Part shown: positions 1-8,586 of the stretch, in pieces | Layout of the letters: each line of letters begins with the position of its first letter | How positions within the stretch are numbered: position 1 is the first letter of the stretch | Origin: UBA11612 sp964475755 | GTDB taxonomy: Bacteria; Pseudomonadota; Alphaproteobacteria; Rhodospirillales; Rhodospirillaceae | NCBI GenBank assembly: GCA_964475755.1 | Contig: CAYYXR010000002.1 | Location: 1 to 64,000 of the forward strand | Length of the DNA stretch: 64,000 nt | Reading direction: 5' to 3' | Program-made: the position numbers and the translations under genes | Notes under the pieces: generated by a model | What the model was told of the DNA's origin: nothing | Database searches by the model: none | Seen by the model: only the letters and a program-made list of their open reading frames with translations

Positions 1-1154
1 GAATTATTGGCGAGGTCCGCGTCCACCAACGTGTCCCAGAACCAGGCGGCGCCTTCGCGCCAATGAATAAGAAGATGCTTTGTTAGGAATGACGCCACGA
101 TCATGCGCACGCGATTGTGCATCCAGCCCGTGTGCCAAAGCTGACGCATGCCGGCATCCACAATGGGGTAGCCGGTTTGGCCGCGCTGCCATGCAGTAAG
201 AGATTCAAGGTCATCCCGCCACGGAAAGTCACCGAACGCCTCATTGAATGGGGCTTCGGGAATGTGCGGCCAATGGTGAAGGAGGTGATAAGAAAATTCC
301 CGCCATATCAGTTCGCGCAAAAAAGCGGTGCGGCCTGCATCGCCGACACCGCTCTTCGCGGAGGCCTGCATTGTCGCATTCCAAATTTGTCGTGGACTAA
401 TTTCCCCAAAATGAAGGTGCGGGGATAGCGCGGACGTGCCTGCGCGGTCCGGCCGGTCCCTGTCGCCTCCGTAGGTTTGCGCGCGCTCATCAAGAAATGT
501 CTTTAGCCTCTCCTTGGCGCCGCCCGCGCCGGGGGTCCAAGTCTCGCGCAGGCCGCCGGTCCAGTCGGGCTTTGTCGGAAGCAAATTCCAGTCATCGAGG
601 TTATCGCTCTTTGGCCAAGATTTAGGCGTGCGCAAAGTCTTTGGTGTGGCGACAGGCGCTTTAACTGAATTCAATTTGAGGCAGGCCTTGTAAAACGGCG
701 TGAAGACCTTGAAGGGTCCGCCGGTCTTGGTCTTAACCGCCTCGGGTTCGAACAACAGACTTCCGCTGTAGCGTTTGCATTCCACATCGCCGGATTTGAG
801 TTGAGCGGCGATGCCTGCTTCGGCCTTTGTCTGATGTGGTTCGTACCCCCGCGAAAAATAAATGGCCTTGGCACCGGTCTCGGCGCAAATGTTTTTCAGA
901 ACCGTGCTCGTTTGCCCTTTTCTTAAAGTGAGGCGGCTGCTGCGAGACTTCAAGTCGGCTTCAAGCGCGCTCAGGCTGCCATGCAGCCACCACCGGCTGG
1001 CTCCGCCCATTTTCCAATCGCCCGGCGTTTCATCATCAAGAATATAAAGAGGCAGAACCGGCGCGCCGGAGTCAGCCGCGGCTTTGAGGGCAGGGTGATC
1101 TCTGGTCCGAAGGTCTTGCCGGAACCAGACAATAATAGGTGCAGTATTGGTCAT
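1..1154 (-). CDS. phr: Deoxyribodipyrimidine photolyase, C-terminus cut by window edge
   Basis: FAD-dependent DNA repair enzyme of the photolyase/cryptochrome family, which uses light to split pyrimidine dimers. The reverse strand reads without a stop from an ATG at 1154 to the window start, giving 384 residues of a protein usually about 470 long. The N-terminus (APIIVWFRQDLRTRDHPAL) is the Rossmann antenna-binding domain. The far end (HTGWMHNRVRMIVASFLTKH, then LLIHWREGA and WFWDTLVDADLANN) is the FAD-binding helical domain with the usual Arg, Asn and Trp positions. It follows the carbonic anhydrase by 16 bp on the same strand, so they are probably co-transcribed. Whether it repairs CPD or (6-4) lesions cannot be decided here, although the sequence looks like class I CPD enzymes. 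The missing C-terminus lies outside the window and is not a truncation of the gene. Confidence 0.93.
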   Translation of the reverse strand, partial: MTNTAPIIVWFRQDLRTRDHPALKAAADSGAPVLPLYILDDETPGDWKMGGASRWWLHGSLSALEADLKSRSSRLTLRKGQTSTVLKNICAETGAKAIYFSRGYEPHQTKAEAGIAAQLKSGDVECKRYSGSLLFEPEAVKTKTGGPFKVFTPFYKACLKLNSVKAPVATPKTLRTPKSWPKSDNLDDWNLLPTKPDWTGGLRETWTPGAGGAKERLKTFLDERAQTYGGDRDRPDRAGTSALSPHLHFGEISPRQIWNATMQASAKSGVGDAGRTAFLRELIWREFSYHLLHHWPHIPEAPFNEAFGDFPWRDDLESLTAWQRGQTGYPIVDAGMRQLWHTGWMHNRVRMIVASFLTKHLLIHWREGAAWFWDTLVDADLANN

Positions 1155-1170
1155 GTTGCACCGTACGCGA

Positions 1171-1776
1171 TCAATCGACCGATACGAAGCCTTTTCCCTC
1201 TAGCAGGCCCAAAACACCCGTGCTCACATCGAAGCGGAATCCGTGCAGACCCAATGTGCCGGACTTCACGGCGTCGTTGATCCATGGAAACGACAGCAAG
1301 TTTTCGAGGGTTAACCGCACCGTTTCCGTTTCAAAGTGCACCAATTTATCGCAATGGGCCGGCGCGGGTTTGGTCGTTAAAAGTTCTTTTGCAATGCCGA
1401 TCCAAGGTTCGACGAAGTCTTTTGCTAGGTCAGGCGCGCCTTCGACCATGGCCTGAACACCGCCGCAGTGTGCGTGTCCGAGGACGACGATCCGCCGAAC
1501 CTTTAAAACGCGCACTCCGAATTCAAGGGCCGCACTGGTGCCGTGATAGTGGGCGTCGGGTTCGTATTTGGGAACGAGCGCCGCAACATTGCGCACCACA
1601 AATAATTCGCCCGGACCAGCGCTAAAAATTGTTTGCGGGTCCACTCTTGAGTCGGAGCAGGAAACCACCAAGGTTTCGGGCTTCTGACCCTTGCTTGCCA
1701 GTTCCTCGTAACGGTCGCGTTCCTGCGGCCACGTGGTCGCCCGAAATTTGCGATAGCCCGCGATGAGTCGGTCCAT
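1171..1776 (-). CDS. Beta-class carbonic anhydrase
   Basis: Zinc enzyme interconverting CO2 and bicarbonate in the cytoplasm. The 201-residue length is normal for the beta class. The zinc ligands are all present: Cys40 and Asp42 with Arg44 in SCSDSR, then His101 and Cys104 in GHAHCGG. No signal peptide is seen. It is the first gene of a two-gene minus-strand unit with the photolyase. Upstream lies a 225-bp AT-richer gap facing the divergent operon that starts at 2002. Confidence 0.95.
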   Translation of the reverse strand: MDRLIAGYRKFRATTWPQERDRYEELASKGQKPETLVVSCSDSRVDPQTIFSAGPGELFVVRNVAALVPKYEPDAHYHGTSAALEFGVRVLKVRRIVVLGHAHCGGVQAMVEGAPDLAKDFVEPWIGIAKELLTTKPAPAHCDKLVHFETETVRLTLENLLSFPWINDAVKSGTLGLHGFRFDVSTGVLGLLEGKGFVSVD

Positions 1777-2001
1777 ATCCGTGCTCCGAAATTACCAAGT
1801 CCAAAGTCATGGACAGTTTATACAAACTATTTTTCTGATCTTAAATGACATACCGAACGGAATTCATAAAAATCAACGAGTTATAGAGAATCCTCCCAGC
1901 CAGCCGGCGCCCACCTTAAAATGCTTCTATATATCTACGCGGCGGGCGGGTCGTGCTATTGTTTTGCACCCGGCGAACGGTATCTAGGGAGGGAGTTACC
2001 G

Positions 2002-3093
2002 ATGCGTTTGTTACCCCTGGCGACAGGTCTTCTTGCAGCGTCCACGGTGTCGTTTGCAGCTTCCGCAGCGGACACGCGCGGCTTTGTGCTCGACTGGTTT
2101 CATATTGCAACCCTGAGCGGCGACGAAAGCTGTCCTGATGGCCTCTATCCTTTGTCCGAGACATTTTATACGCGCGAGTTAAACCGTCTTGGATACGCCC
2201 CGGACGAAATCGAGGAGCTCCTGAAGGATTTCCCCAACGGCGGCTACATGGAGCCGATCATTAATCGCGGGCGTATCGACGGTAAACCCGTCAACGTCTA
2301 CGCCTATCCCTGGTCGCAACCCGACCCGGAGGTCACGTTGGTGACGGGCAAACGCGCGTATGGGTTCAATCTTGATGGACAGGTTTCCGAAAACGATTTC
2401 ATCGAGCCGGAAACGGGCGAGGACGGAATCGACAATCAGCTCTACCGAGCGCTCGGATGCTTTCAAAGCTACACCGGTGTACTCCCGGAGCGTCCGGGCT
2501 TGCATCAGATTTATTGGGATATTCAGCGCGACTACATGCCGGCGTGGCTGATCGAGGTTACGGGCATTGACGATTTCCAGAATGACGACGCAGTCCAGAT
2601 TGGATTTTACCGCGCGTTCGGTCCGGTCAAGCGAGATGCGACAGGCAACGTTCGGGCCGACACAACCATGTGGGTAGATCCCGACCCGCGTTTGCAGAAT
2701 GTGGTCAGCGCCCGCATAGAAAACGGTGAAGTGAAAACCAATGGGGCATTCGAGTTTCGTATGCTGGGCAACCCCATGTTCATGGCGGAGTACAGGCTGA
2801 ACAATGCCCAGGCCCGCTTCCATTTCACTGAAGAAGGGCGCTTGCACGGCGTGCTGGCGGGATACCAGCCGTGGATGGACGTTTACTACGGTAATTTCGG
2901 ATCGCAAGGCTGGGCGACCGAGCATTCGGCCGGTGTGGATTTTCCCGGTGCGTATTACGCGCTCAAGAAGCTCGCCGACGGCGAACCCGATCCTGAAACA
3001 GGTGAGAATACGGCAATCTCCGGGTCATTCTGGATCGAGGCGGTACCCGCCTTCCTGATGCGTAGAGATAACGAAGTGGCGGCGGCCCGGTAA
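2002..3093 (+). CDS. Secreted protein of unknown function, divergent member of the five-copy family
   Basis: Function not recognised. The 363-residue protein starts at an ATG preceded by AGGGAGGGAG and opens with a signal peptide (MRLLPLATGLLAASTVSFA, cleavage near ASA-ADT). A longer in-frame reading from 1921 lacks such a signal and was not used. The mature part matches the four tandem proteins at 26561-31351 in its landmarks: a Cys near the N-terminus (ESCPDG), FNLDGQVSENDF, the acidic GEDGIDNQLYRALGC block, and near the C-terminus EPDPETGENTAISGSF. Two cysteines are shared by all five copies and could form a disulfide. It is the first gene of the operon holding the DUF1592-type lipoprotein, which starts about 27 bp downstream, so a joint role outside the inner membrane is likely but inferred. 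Confidence 0.85.
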   Translation: MRLLPLATGLLAASTVSFAASAADTRGFVLDWFHIATLSGDESCPDGLYPLSETFYTRELNRLGYAPDEIEELLKDFPNGGYMEPIINRGRIDGKPVNVYAYPWSQPDPEVTLVTGKRAYGFNLDGQVSENDFIEPETGEDGIDNQLYRALGCFQSYTGVLPERPGLHQIYWDIQRDYMPAWLIEVTGIDDFQNDDAVQIGFYRAFGPVKRDATGNVRADTTMWVDPDPRLQNVVSARIENGEVKTNGAFEFRMLGNPMFMAEYRLNNAQARFHFTEEGRLHGVLAGYQPWMDVYYGNFGSQGWATEHSAGVDFPGAYYALKKLADGEPDPETGENTAISGSFWIEAVPAFLMRRDNEVAAAR

Positions 3094-3120
3094 TCCGGCG
3101 GCTTGGGGATGAGTTTTGAA

Positions 3121-4824
3121 ATGAGTGTTATGCGTACGACTTCAAAAGTTTTGGCTGCCGGTGTTTTGACCGCGGCATTGGCGGCGTGCTCGCAAACCGA
3201 CACGTCGATGCAATCGGGTGTAAGTGAGGCCGATGTAGCGGGTGGCCCGGTGGTCATGCGCCGCATCACGGAAGGTCAGTACGAGCGGATCGTCGCCCAG
3301 GTGTTCGGCAATACGATCGAACTCGGCGGGCGGTTTGAGCCCGATGTGCGTGCGGGCGGCCTCCTCGAAGTTGGTGCGGGGCGTGTCAGCGTTACGCCAT
3401 CCGGCTTCGAGCAATACGATCTGATGGCCCGCAATATCGCCTCTCAGGTACTGGAGGAGAAGAACCGTCGTATTCTTCTGCCGTGCACGCCCGCTGCGGC
3501 CGATGCGCCTGACGATGCTTGTGCGTCTGAATTTTTGGCAAAGGTCGGCCGGCTCTTGTACCGCCGTCCCCTGACACAGAATGAACTCGCCATTCAGGTG
3601 AACAAGGCCGCGGAAGCGACCGGGGCTCTCGGCGATTTCTACGACGGTTTGGAACTGAGCCTCGCCAGCATGATGGTGTCGCCGCCGTTCCTGTTCCGTC
3701 AGGAAATCATGGAACCCGACCCGGACCGCCGGGGACAGATGCGCCTCGACGCTTATTCCAAAGCCTCACGGCTCAGCTTCTTCCTCTGGGATGCGGCGCC
3801 CGATCCGTTATTGCTCCAGGCGGCGGAGAACGGTGAGCTTCACACAAAGGCTGGCGTTCAGCGCCAAGTGGACCGGATGCTGGCGTCGCCGCGCTTGAAG
3901 GACGGCGTGCGGGCGTTCTTCGCCGACATGCTGGAGTTCGACACGTTCGAAACCTTGTCCAAGGATACAACCTTGTATCCGAAGTTTACGTTCAGAGTTG
4001 TGGAAGACGCCTCCGAACAAACCTTGCGGACCATTGTCAATCATCTTCTGACCGAAGACGGCGACTACCGCGAACTCTTCACCACCCAGCGCACATACCT
4101 GACGCCCTTACTGGGCTCGCTCTATCGCGTGCCGGTGGCAACGCCCGATGGCTGGGCGGAATATCATTTCAATGCCGACGACGGGCATGCCGGCATTCTG
4201 ACCCATCTCAGCTTTGTCGCGCTGCATTCCCATCCAGGCCGTACATCGCCGACCCTGCGCGGCAAGGCACTTCGTGAAATTCTGCTATGCCAAAAAGTTC
4301 CCGACCCGCCGGGCAACGTCGATTTCAATATCGTCCAGGATACGGCCAACCCGAACTTCAAGACCGCGCGCCAGCGTCTGGACGCGCATGCGACCGAGCC
4401 CATGTGTGTGGGGTGTCACAAAATCACCGATCCGTTGGGTCTGGCGCTGGAAAACTTCAATACCATTGGTGGTTATCGCAACACCGAAAATGGCGCTGAT
4501 ATCGATACCAGCGGCGAACTGGACGGCGTGAAATTTGGCGACGCCTCCGGTTTGGGTCAGGCGGTGCACGATAATCCCGCCGCGACATCTTGCTTGGTCA
4601 ATCGGATTTATGCGTACGGCGTGGGCCGTGAAGCGACCAAAAGCGAGTCCGAGTGGTTGAAAGATCAGGTCTCGGCGCGGTTCCAAGCCGACGGATTTAA
4701 GTTGCCTCGGCTGATGAGAGACATTGCAACCAGTGAAACCTTTTACCGTGTATTGCCGCCGGACTCTGAAGGTCAGATGGCCTTCGCGTCAGGCAATGCC
4801 CCAATGCAACTAGTGGAGAAATAA
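3121..4824 (+). CDS. DUF1587/DUF1595/DUF1592/DUF1588/DUF1585 lipoprotein with one CxxCH haem motif
   Basis: Member of the multi-DUF protein group best known from Planctomycetes, whose function is not established. Domains in order: DUF1587-like (about residues 45-110), DUF1595-like (130-190, with LLYRRPLT), DUF1592 (200-280, LSFFLWDAAPDPLL), DUF1588 (345-400, ILTHLSFVALHS and RGKALREILLC) and DUF1585 (415-560). The motif Cys429-Val-Gly-Cys432-His433 predicts one covalently bound c-type haem, so an electron-transfer role is plausible. The start region is a lipoprotein signal (VLTAALAAC, lipid-acceptor Cys23). Possible starts are TTG 3103, ATG 3109, 3121 and 3130. ATG 3121 was chosen for its distance from GGGGATGAG. 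The next gene begins 2 bp after the stop. Planctomycete members often carry extra N-terminal cytochrome domains, which are absent here. Confidence 0.93.
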   Translation: MSVMRTTSKVLAAGVLTAALAACSQTDTSMQSGVSEADVAGGPVVMRRITEGQYERIVAQVFGNTIELGGRFEPDVRAGGLLEVGAGRVSVTPSGFEQYDLMARNIASQVLEEKNRRILLPCTPAAADAPDDACASEFLAKVGRLLYRRPLTQNELAIQVNKAAEATGALGDFYDGLELSLASMMVSPPFLFRQEIMEPDPDRRGQMRLDAYSKASRLSFFLWDAAPDPLLLQAAENGELHTKAGVQRQVDRMLASPRLKDGVRAFFADMLEFDTFETLSKDTTLYPKFTFRVVEDASEQTLRTIVNHLLTEDGDYRELFTTQRTYLTPLLGSLYRVPVATPDGWAEYHFNADDGHAGILTHLSFVALHSHPGRTSPTLRGKALREILLCQKVPDPPGNVDFNIVQDTANPNFKTARQRLDAHATEPMCVGCHKITDPLGLALENFNTIGGYRNTENGADIDTSGELDGVKFGDASGLGQAVHDNPAATSCLVNRIYAYGVGREATKSESEWLKDQVSARFQADGFKLPRLMRDIATSETFYRVLPPDSEGQMAFASGNAPMQLVEK

Positions 4825-4826
4825 CC

Positions 4827-6176
4827 ATGAGTGCAGTGAATATGTTGGCCAACCGCCGGAGAGTATTGCGCGGCATGATGGGCGGAACCGCTATTTCGGT
4901 GGGACTGCCGTTCCTGAATTGCTTCCTCAATGAAAACGGTACGGCCTTGGCGGCGACCAACCAGAAAATGCCGACCTGCTTCGGTACGTGGTTTTGGGGC
5001 TGCGGTCTCAATCCCGGCCGCTGGGAGCCTAACACCCTTGGCCCGGATTACGATCTTCCGCCCGAAGTGGTCTCGCTTGAACCGATCAAGAGTAAGGTCA
5101 ACATCTTGAGCGGATTTAAAGTGTTTACCGACGGTAAGGCACAGCAGCCGCACCACACCGGTAATCTGGGCCTTCTGACTGGCCACGTCTCAAAGAATGC
5201 GGGCCAGGATGTGTCGCCCAGCGTCGACAACATCATTGCCGACGTGATTGGTAACGGTACGCGCTTTAAGTCCATCGAAGTGACGTCCACGGGCAATGCG
5301 CGCCACACGCAAAGCTACCGCGGTGGCAGTGTCGTAAATCCCGCGGAAGTCTCGCCGGCTGCGCTGTACACGCGCATCTTCGGCGATGAGTTTCAGGATC
5401 CCAACGCGGCCGAGTTCACGCCCGATCCGAAGGTTATGGCGCGCCGCAGCGTGCTCTCCGGGGTGAACGAGCAGCGTCGGGACTTCGAGCGTCATCTGGG
5501 CGCGGAAGACAAAGAACGTCTGGACGAATACTTCACATCGCTCCGTCAGTTCGAACAGCAGCTCGACTTCCAACTACAGAAACCGCCGCCGGCGGAAGCC
5601 TGCGTCATTCCGGAGAATCCGGGCGAGACGCCCTACAGCTTGGACATCGAAGAAGCGACCGCCAACCACAAGCTGTTTGCCGAATTGCTGGCCTATGCGC
5701 TGGCTTGCAACCAAACACGCGTGTTCAACGTCGTGTTCACGGACGAACAGTCCACGGTGCGCCGCCCGGGCACAACCACCACCCACCACATCCTCACCCA
5801 CGAAGAAGCCGTGGACGAGGATACGGGCTACCAGCCCATGGCGACGTGGTTTAGCTACCGCATTGTCGAGCAGTTCTCGCACATGGCTCAGGTGCTCGAC
5901 GGCATCAGAGAAGGGGACGGCACGTTGCTCGACCGCACACTGGTGTTCGGTCTCAGCGAAACCGGCTTTGCCAAAGTGCATTCGCTCGAGAATATTCCGA
6001 TGTTCACGGCGGGCAGCGGCAATGGCGCTGTGAGAACGGGGCTTCACGTCTCGGCGAAGGGCGATCCCGGCAGCCGTGTCGGCCTCACCATGCAGCAGGC
6101 GATGGGCGTGCCCGTCACCACCTGGGGCACGGACTCCCTGCAAACCTCGAAAGCTATCACCGAAATTTTGGTCTGA
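4827..6176 (+). CDS. DUF1552 protein with Tat signal
   Basis: Exported protein of unknown biochemical function that is regularly found beside DUF1592-type proteins. The 449 residues begin with a twin-arginine signal (NRRRVLRGMMGG, Arg10-Arg12, then a hydrophobic stretch), which implies export in a folded state. It resembles the sulfatase/DUF1501-like alkaline-phosphatase fold in general layout, but I see no clear catalytic Ser/Thr. A His-rich segment (TTHHILTHEEAVD) is also found in the paralogue at 15969 (FHIHTHEEPVD), so these histidines are candidates for metal binding. Its start lies 2 bp after the DUF1592 gene stop and 2 bp separate it from the next gene. This is translational coupling typical of subunits made together. 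Confidence 0.93.
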   Translation: MSAVNMLANRRRVLRGMMGGTAISVGLPFLNCFLNENGTALAATNQKMPTCFGTWFWGCGLNPGRWEPNTLGPDYDLPPEVVSLEPIKSKVNILSGFKVFTDGKAQQPHHTGNLGLLTGHVSKNAGQDVSPSVDNIIADVIGNGTRFKSIEVTSTGNARHTQSYRGGSVVNPAEVSPAALYTRIFGDEFQDPNAAEFTPDPKVMARRSVLSGVNEQRRDFERHLGAEDKERLDEYFTSLRQFEQQLDFQLQKPPPAEACVIPENPGETPYSLDIEEATANHKLFAELLAYALACNQTRVFNVVFTDEQSTVRRPGTTTTHHILTHEEAVDEDTGYQPMATWFSYRIVEQFSHMAQVLDGIREGDGTLLDRTLVFGLSETGFAKVHSLENIPMFTAGSGNGAVRTGLHVSAKGDPGSRVGLTMQQAMGVPVTTWGTDSLQTSKAITEILV

Positions 6177-6178
6177 TC

Positions 6179-7387
6179 ATGCGTTTTGTCGTTCAATCCG
6201 CCGCCGCCTTTATGGCGGCGGCCTTTATCCCGTCTGTTGTTGTTGCCTATGAGGCTCCTCTCGCGACGCCCCTTGGCGTGACGGTGGAGCAGTCCGGTCG
6301 AAGCGGCCAGGTCTATGCCGATGCGCGCGGCCTCACCCTTTATACGTTCGATATGGACAAGGACGGCACATCCGTTTGCTACGATGAATGTGCCGGTGCT
6401 TGGCCGCCGTTGGCAGCGCCCGCGAATGCATCCGATTTCGGCGATTGGTCGGCAGTGATCCGCGAGGACGGCTCACGTCAGTGGGCGCTGCGCGGCAAGC
6501 CGCTGTACACGTTCGTCAAGGATGAGAAGCCTGGAGAGAAGAAGGGCGACGGTATGGCCGACCTGTGGCGGGTCGCGACTTTCGCGCCTGTCGAGGGTCT
6601 GCTGCTTCCGCCCGACGTCGGCGTGCGCGAAGTGCCAAGCGCGCCCGGTCAGGTTCTGGTGAACGCCGAAGGCATGAGTCTCTATACGGTTGCCGACGCT
6701 GGATCTTCCTGCACGGGCGCCTGTCTGGACAATTGGACGCCGTTGGCTGCACCGACCATCGCTAGTCCGCTCGGGGATTTTGCACCGGTGGATCGCGGGG
6801 ACGGGATTTACCAATGGGCGTTTCATGGTCTGCCGCTTTATACCTATCGGGAAGACGTTATCCCTGGCGATCTGAACGGCGAGAATACCGATGAGCGTTT
6901 TGATGTCGCCATGGCGGTGCGTTACTTCACGCCTGATGCTGTAAATATCCTGCACAGGCCCGTTGATCCTATTCATCCGGCGATCCTGACCGATGCGAGT
7001 GGCATGACCTTGTATGCCCGCGAAAAATGGGCCTACACCCAAACGTTCCACGCTCGGGACGGTGACCGTCATGGCGCGAATTACGGGCGTGCGGTTGGCC
7101 TTGCCGGGTGCGAAGCGGAGTGTCTGGAGAGCTGGAAGCCGCTGCTGGCGTCCGCCGACGCCCAGCCGTCGGGAGAATGGTCGCTGTACATACGCGAGGA
7201 CGGTTCCAAACAGTGGGCCTACCGCGGCTTTGCCATGTACTCGTTCACGGGCGATGAGCGTCCCGGTGATATTTATGCCGATGAAATGTTTGAGCCTTGG
7301 CGCGGAGAGAATGCCAAGGTCGGCATGGAGGCCATGAGCATTACCGGCACGGCTTCGACGATGTATTGGCGGGTCGCGTCTCCGTAA
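6179..7387 (+). CDS. Secreted three-repeat PF03640/COG4315-type protein
   Basis: Exported 402-residue protein built from three copies of the repeat called secreted repeat of unknown function (lipoprotein_15). Each copy has a YADARGLTLYTFDMD-like strand, a Cys-containing C..CxxxWPPL segment and a W-A-[LFY]-[RH]G-[KLF]-[PA]-[LM]-Y element. Visible units lie at about residues 35-130, 150-235 and 260-375. The third has an insertion (AREKWAYTQTFHARDGDRHG) where the others have a short turn. The signal peptide is MRFVVQSAAAFMAAAFIPSVVVA. Paired cysteines in each repeat suggest disulfides. It is the last exported product of the operon starting at 2002. The repeat family is widespread in periplasmic and surface proteins near cytochromes, but its function is not known. 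Confidence 0.88.
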   Translation: MRFVVQSAAAFMAAAFIPSVVVAYEAPLATPLGVTVEQSGRSGQVYADARGLTLYTFDMDKDGTSVCYDECAGAWPPLAAPANASDFGDWSAVIREDGSRQWALRGKPLYTFVKDEKPGEKKGDGMADLWRVATFAPVEGLLLPPDVGVREVPSAPGQVLVNAEGMSLYTVADAGSSCTGACLDNWTPLAAPTIASPLGDFAPVDRGDGIYQWAFHGLPLYTYREDVIPGDLNGENTDERFDVAMAVRYFTPDAVNILHRPVDPIHPAILTDASGMTLYAREKWAYTQTFHARDGDRHGANYGRAVGLAGCEAECLESWKPLLASADAQPSGEWSLYIREDGSKQWAYRGFAMYSFTGDERPGDIYADEMFEPWRGENAKVGMEAMSITGTASTMYWRVASP

Positions 7388-7410
7388 GAATACGCGGGCT
7401 TTTAAACCTG

Positions 7411-8454
7411 ATGGCTGTCATTGATGAACCCGTGGTCGTGTCCGATGACCACATCGATGTCACGCTCCTATCAAGCTATTTACGCAATCAAATCGTCGGC
7501 CTGGGAGGGGAAGCGGACCTTTTTCAATTTCCGGCAGGTCACTCCAATCTCACCTACCTTGTGAAATTCGGAGCGCGGGAATTTATCCTCAAACGTCCGC
7601 CGTCCGGCGCAAAGTCAAAGTCCGCGCATGACATGGGCCGTGAGTATCGTGTGCTCTCGCAGTTGCACAAAGTATATCCGCTGGCACCCCGCGCGTTCGT
7701 CTTATGCGAGGACGAAGGTGCCGTCGGGTTTTCATTTTGTCTGATGGAACGTCTCAAGGGCGTGATTATCCGGCGCGCGTTCCCGCCGGACATCCCTGAG
7801 AGCGATGCCGGAAAATATTTCAACGCCTTAATTGACGCGCAGGCGGATTTGCATGCCGTCGATGTCGGGGCGGCGGGTTTATCCGATTTCGGGCGTCCCG
7901 AAGGATACCGCAGGCGTCAGATCGAGGGCTGGATCAAACGCCTGAATGCGGCCCGCACCGATGATATTGTCGATTTTTCCGCCGTGGCGGACTGGCTGAT
8001 GGAAAAATTCCCGGACGGCGAGGGCGCGTCCATCGTCCACAACGACTTTAAGATGGACAATCTTATTTGGGATGCGGACGGTGCGGCAAAACTAAAGGGC
8101 GTCCTCGATTGGGAGATGTCCACTGTCGGCGATCCGCTTATTGATTTGGCGTGTACGATCAGCTTCTGGGTTGAGGAGAGCGATCCGCCTGCGTTCAAGT
8201 CTCTTCGCGCGATGCCCTCGGCGTCGCCCGGCGTGATGACACGCAACGAGGCCATCACACGATATGCCGCTAGGCGTGGAATCGCCGTTCCGGATTTTAG
8301 CTATTTTCTTTGCTTTGGTTATTTCCGGCGGGCCGTCATCGAGCAGCAGAAATACGCGCGCTTCCGCGCCGGACAGACGAACGACCAGCGCTTTGCAGAC
8401 CTGCAAAGTGATATCGCGGTTCTGCGCGATATGTGCGCGGATGTCATGAATTGA
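7411..8454 (+). CDS. APH/ACAD10-type phosphotransferase family protein
   Basis: Protein-kinase-fold phosphotransferase of the aminoglycoside phosphotransferase family, closest in layout to the kinase domain of ACAD10-like proteins. Its substrate is probably a small hydroxylated molecule or acyl-CoA rather than a drug. The 347 residues contain an ATP-binding N-lobe with the Lys of EFILKRPP, the catalytic loop HNDFKMDNLIW (His210, Asp212, Asn217) and the metal-binding LDWEMSTVGDPLIDLA (Asp233). There is no signal peptide. It starts 23 bp after the PF03640-type gene and is probably in the same transcript, although it would act in the cytoplasm. An upstream in-frame extension to 7297 overlaps the preceding gene and was not used. 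Confidence 0.85.
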   Translation: MAVIDEPVVVSDDHIDVTLLSSYLRNQIVGLGGEADLFQFPAGHSNLTYLVKFGAREFILKRPPSGAKSKSAHDMGREYRVLSQLHKVYPLAPRAFVLCEDEGAVGFSFCLMERLKGVIIRRAFPPDIPESDAGKYFNALIDAQADLHAVDVGAAGLSDFGRPEGYRRRQIEGWIKRLNAARTDDIVDFSAVADWLMEKFPDGEGASIVHNDFKMDNLIWDADGAAKLKGVLDWEMSTVGDPLIDLACTISFWVEESDPPAFKSLRAMPSASPGVMTRNEAITRYAARRGIAVPDFSYFLCFGYFRRAVIEQQKYARFRAGQTNDQRFADLQSDIAVLRDMCADVMN

Positions 8455-8479
8455 GCGTAAATCCAGCAGCGCCGCGCAT

Positions 8480-8491
8480 CTCATATATGAG
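8480..8491. promoter_or_regulatory. 12-bp perfect palindrome upstream of the amidohydrolase
   Basis: CTCATATATGAG is a perfect palindrome in the 132-bp gap between the phosphotransferase stop and the amidohydrolase start. Such a site could bind a dimeric regulator of the 8587-15236 gene run. No regulator gene lies next to it, so this is only a candidate. Confidence 0.3.
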
Positions 8492-8586
8492 TGACTATCC
8501 TTAAAAAGATAACTAGGATGAACTGAGGACGGGCGCCACCCATCGGTACGCCTGCGCACCATAAGAAAGCCTGGGGAGGGAATTTC

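Noticed and set aside
2179..2925. Long open frames antisense to real genes, such as 248 codons opposite the first secreted protein gene and 317 codons opposite the amidohydrolase (8629-9582).
   Set aside because: They mirror codon bias of GC-rich genes on the other strand, have no recognisable domain and no ribosome sites.
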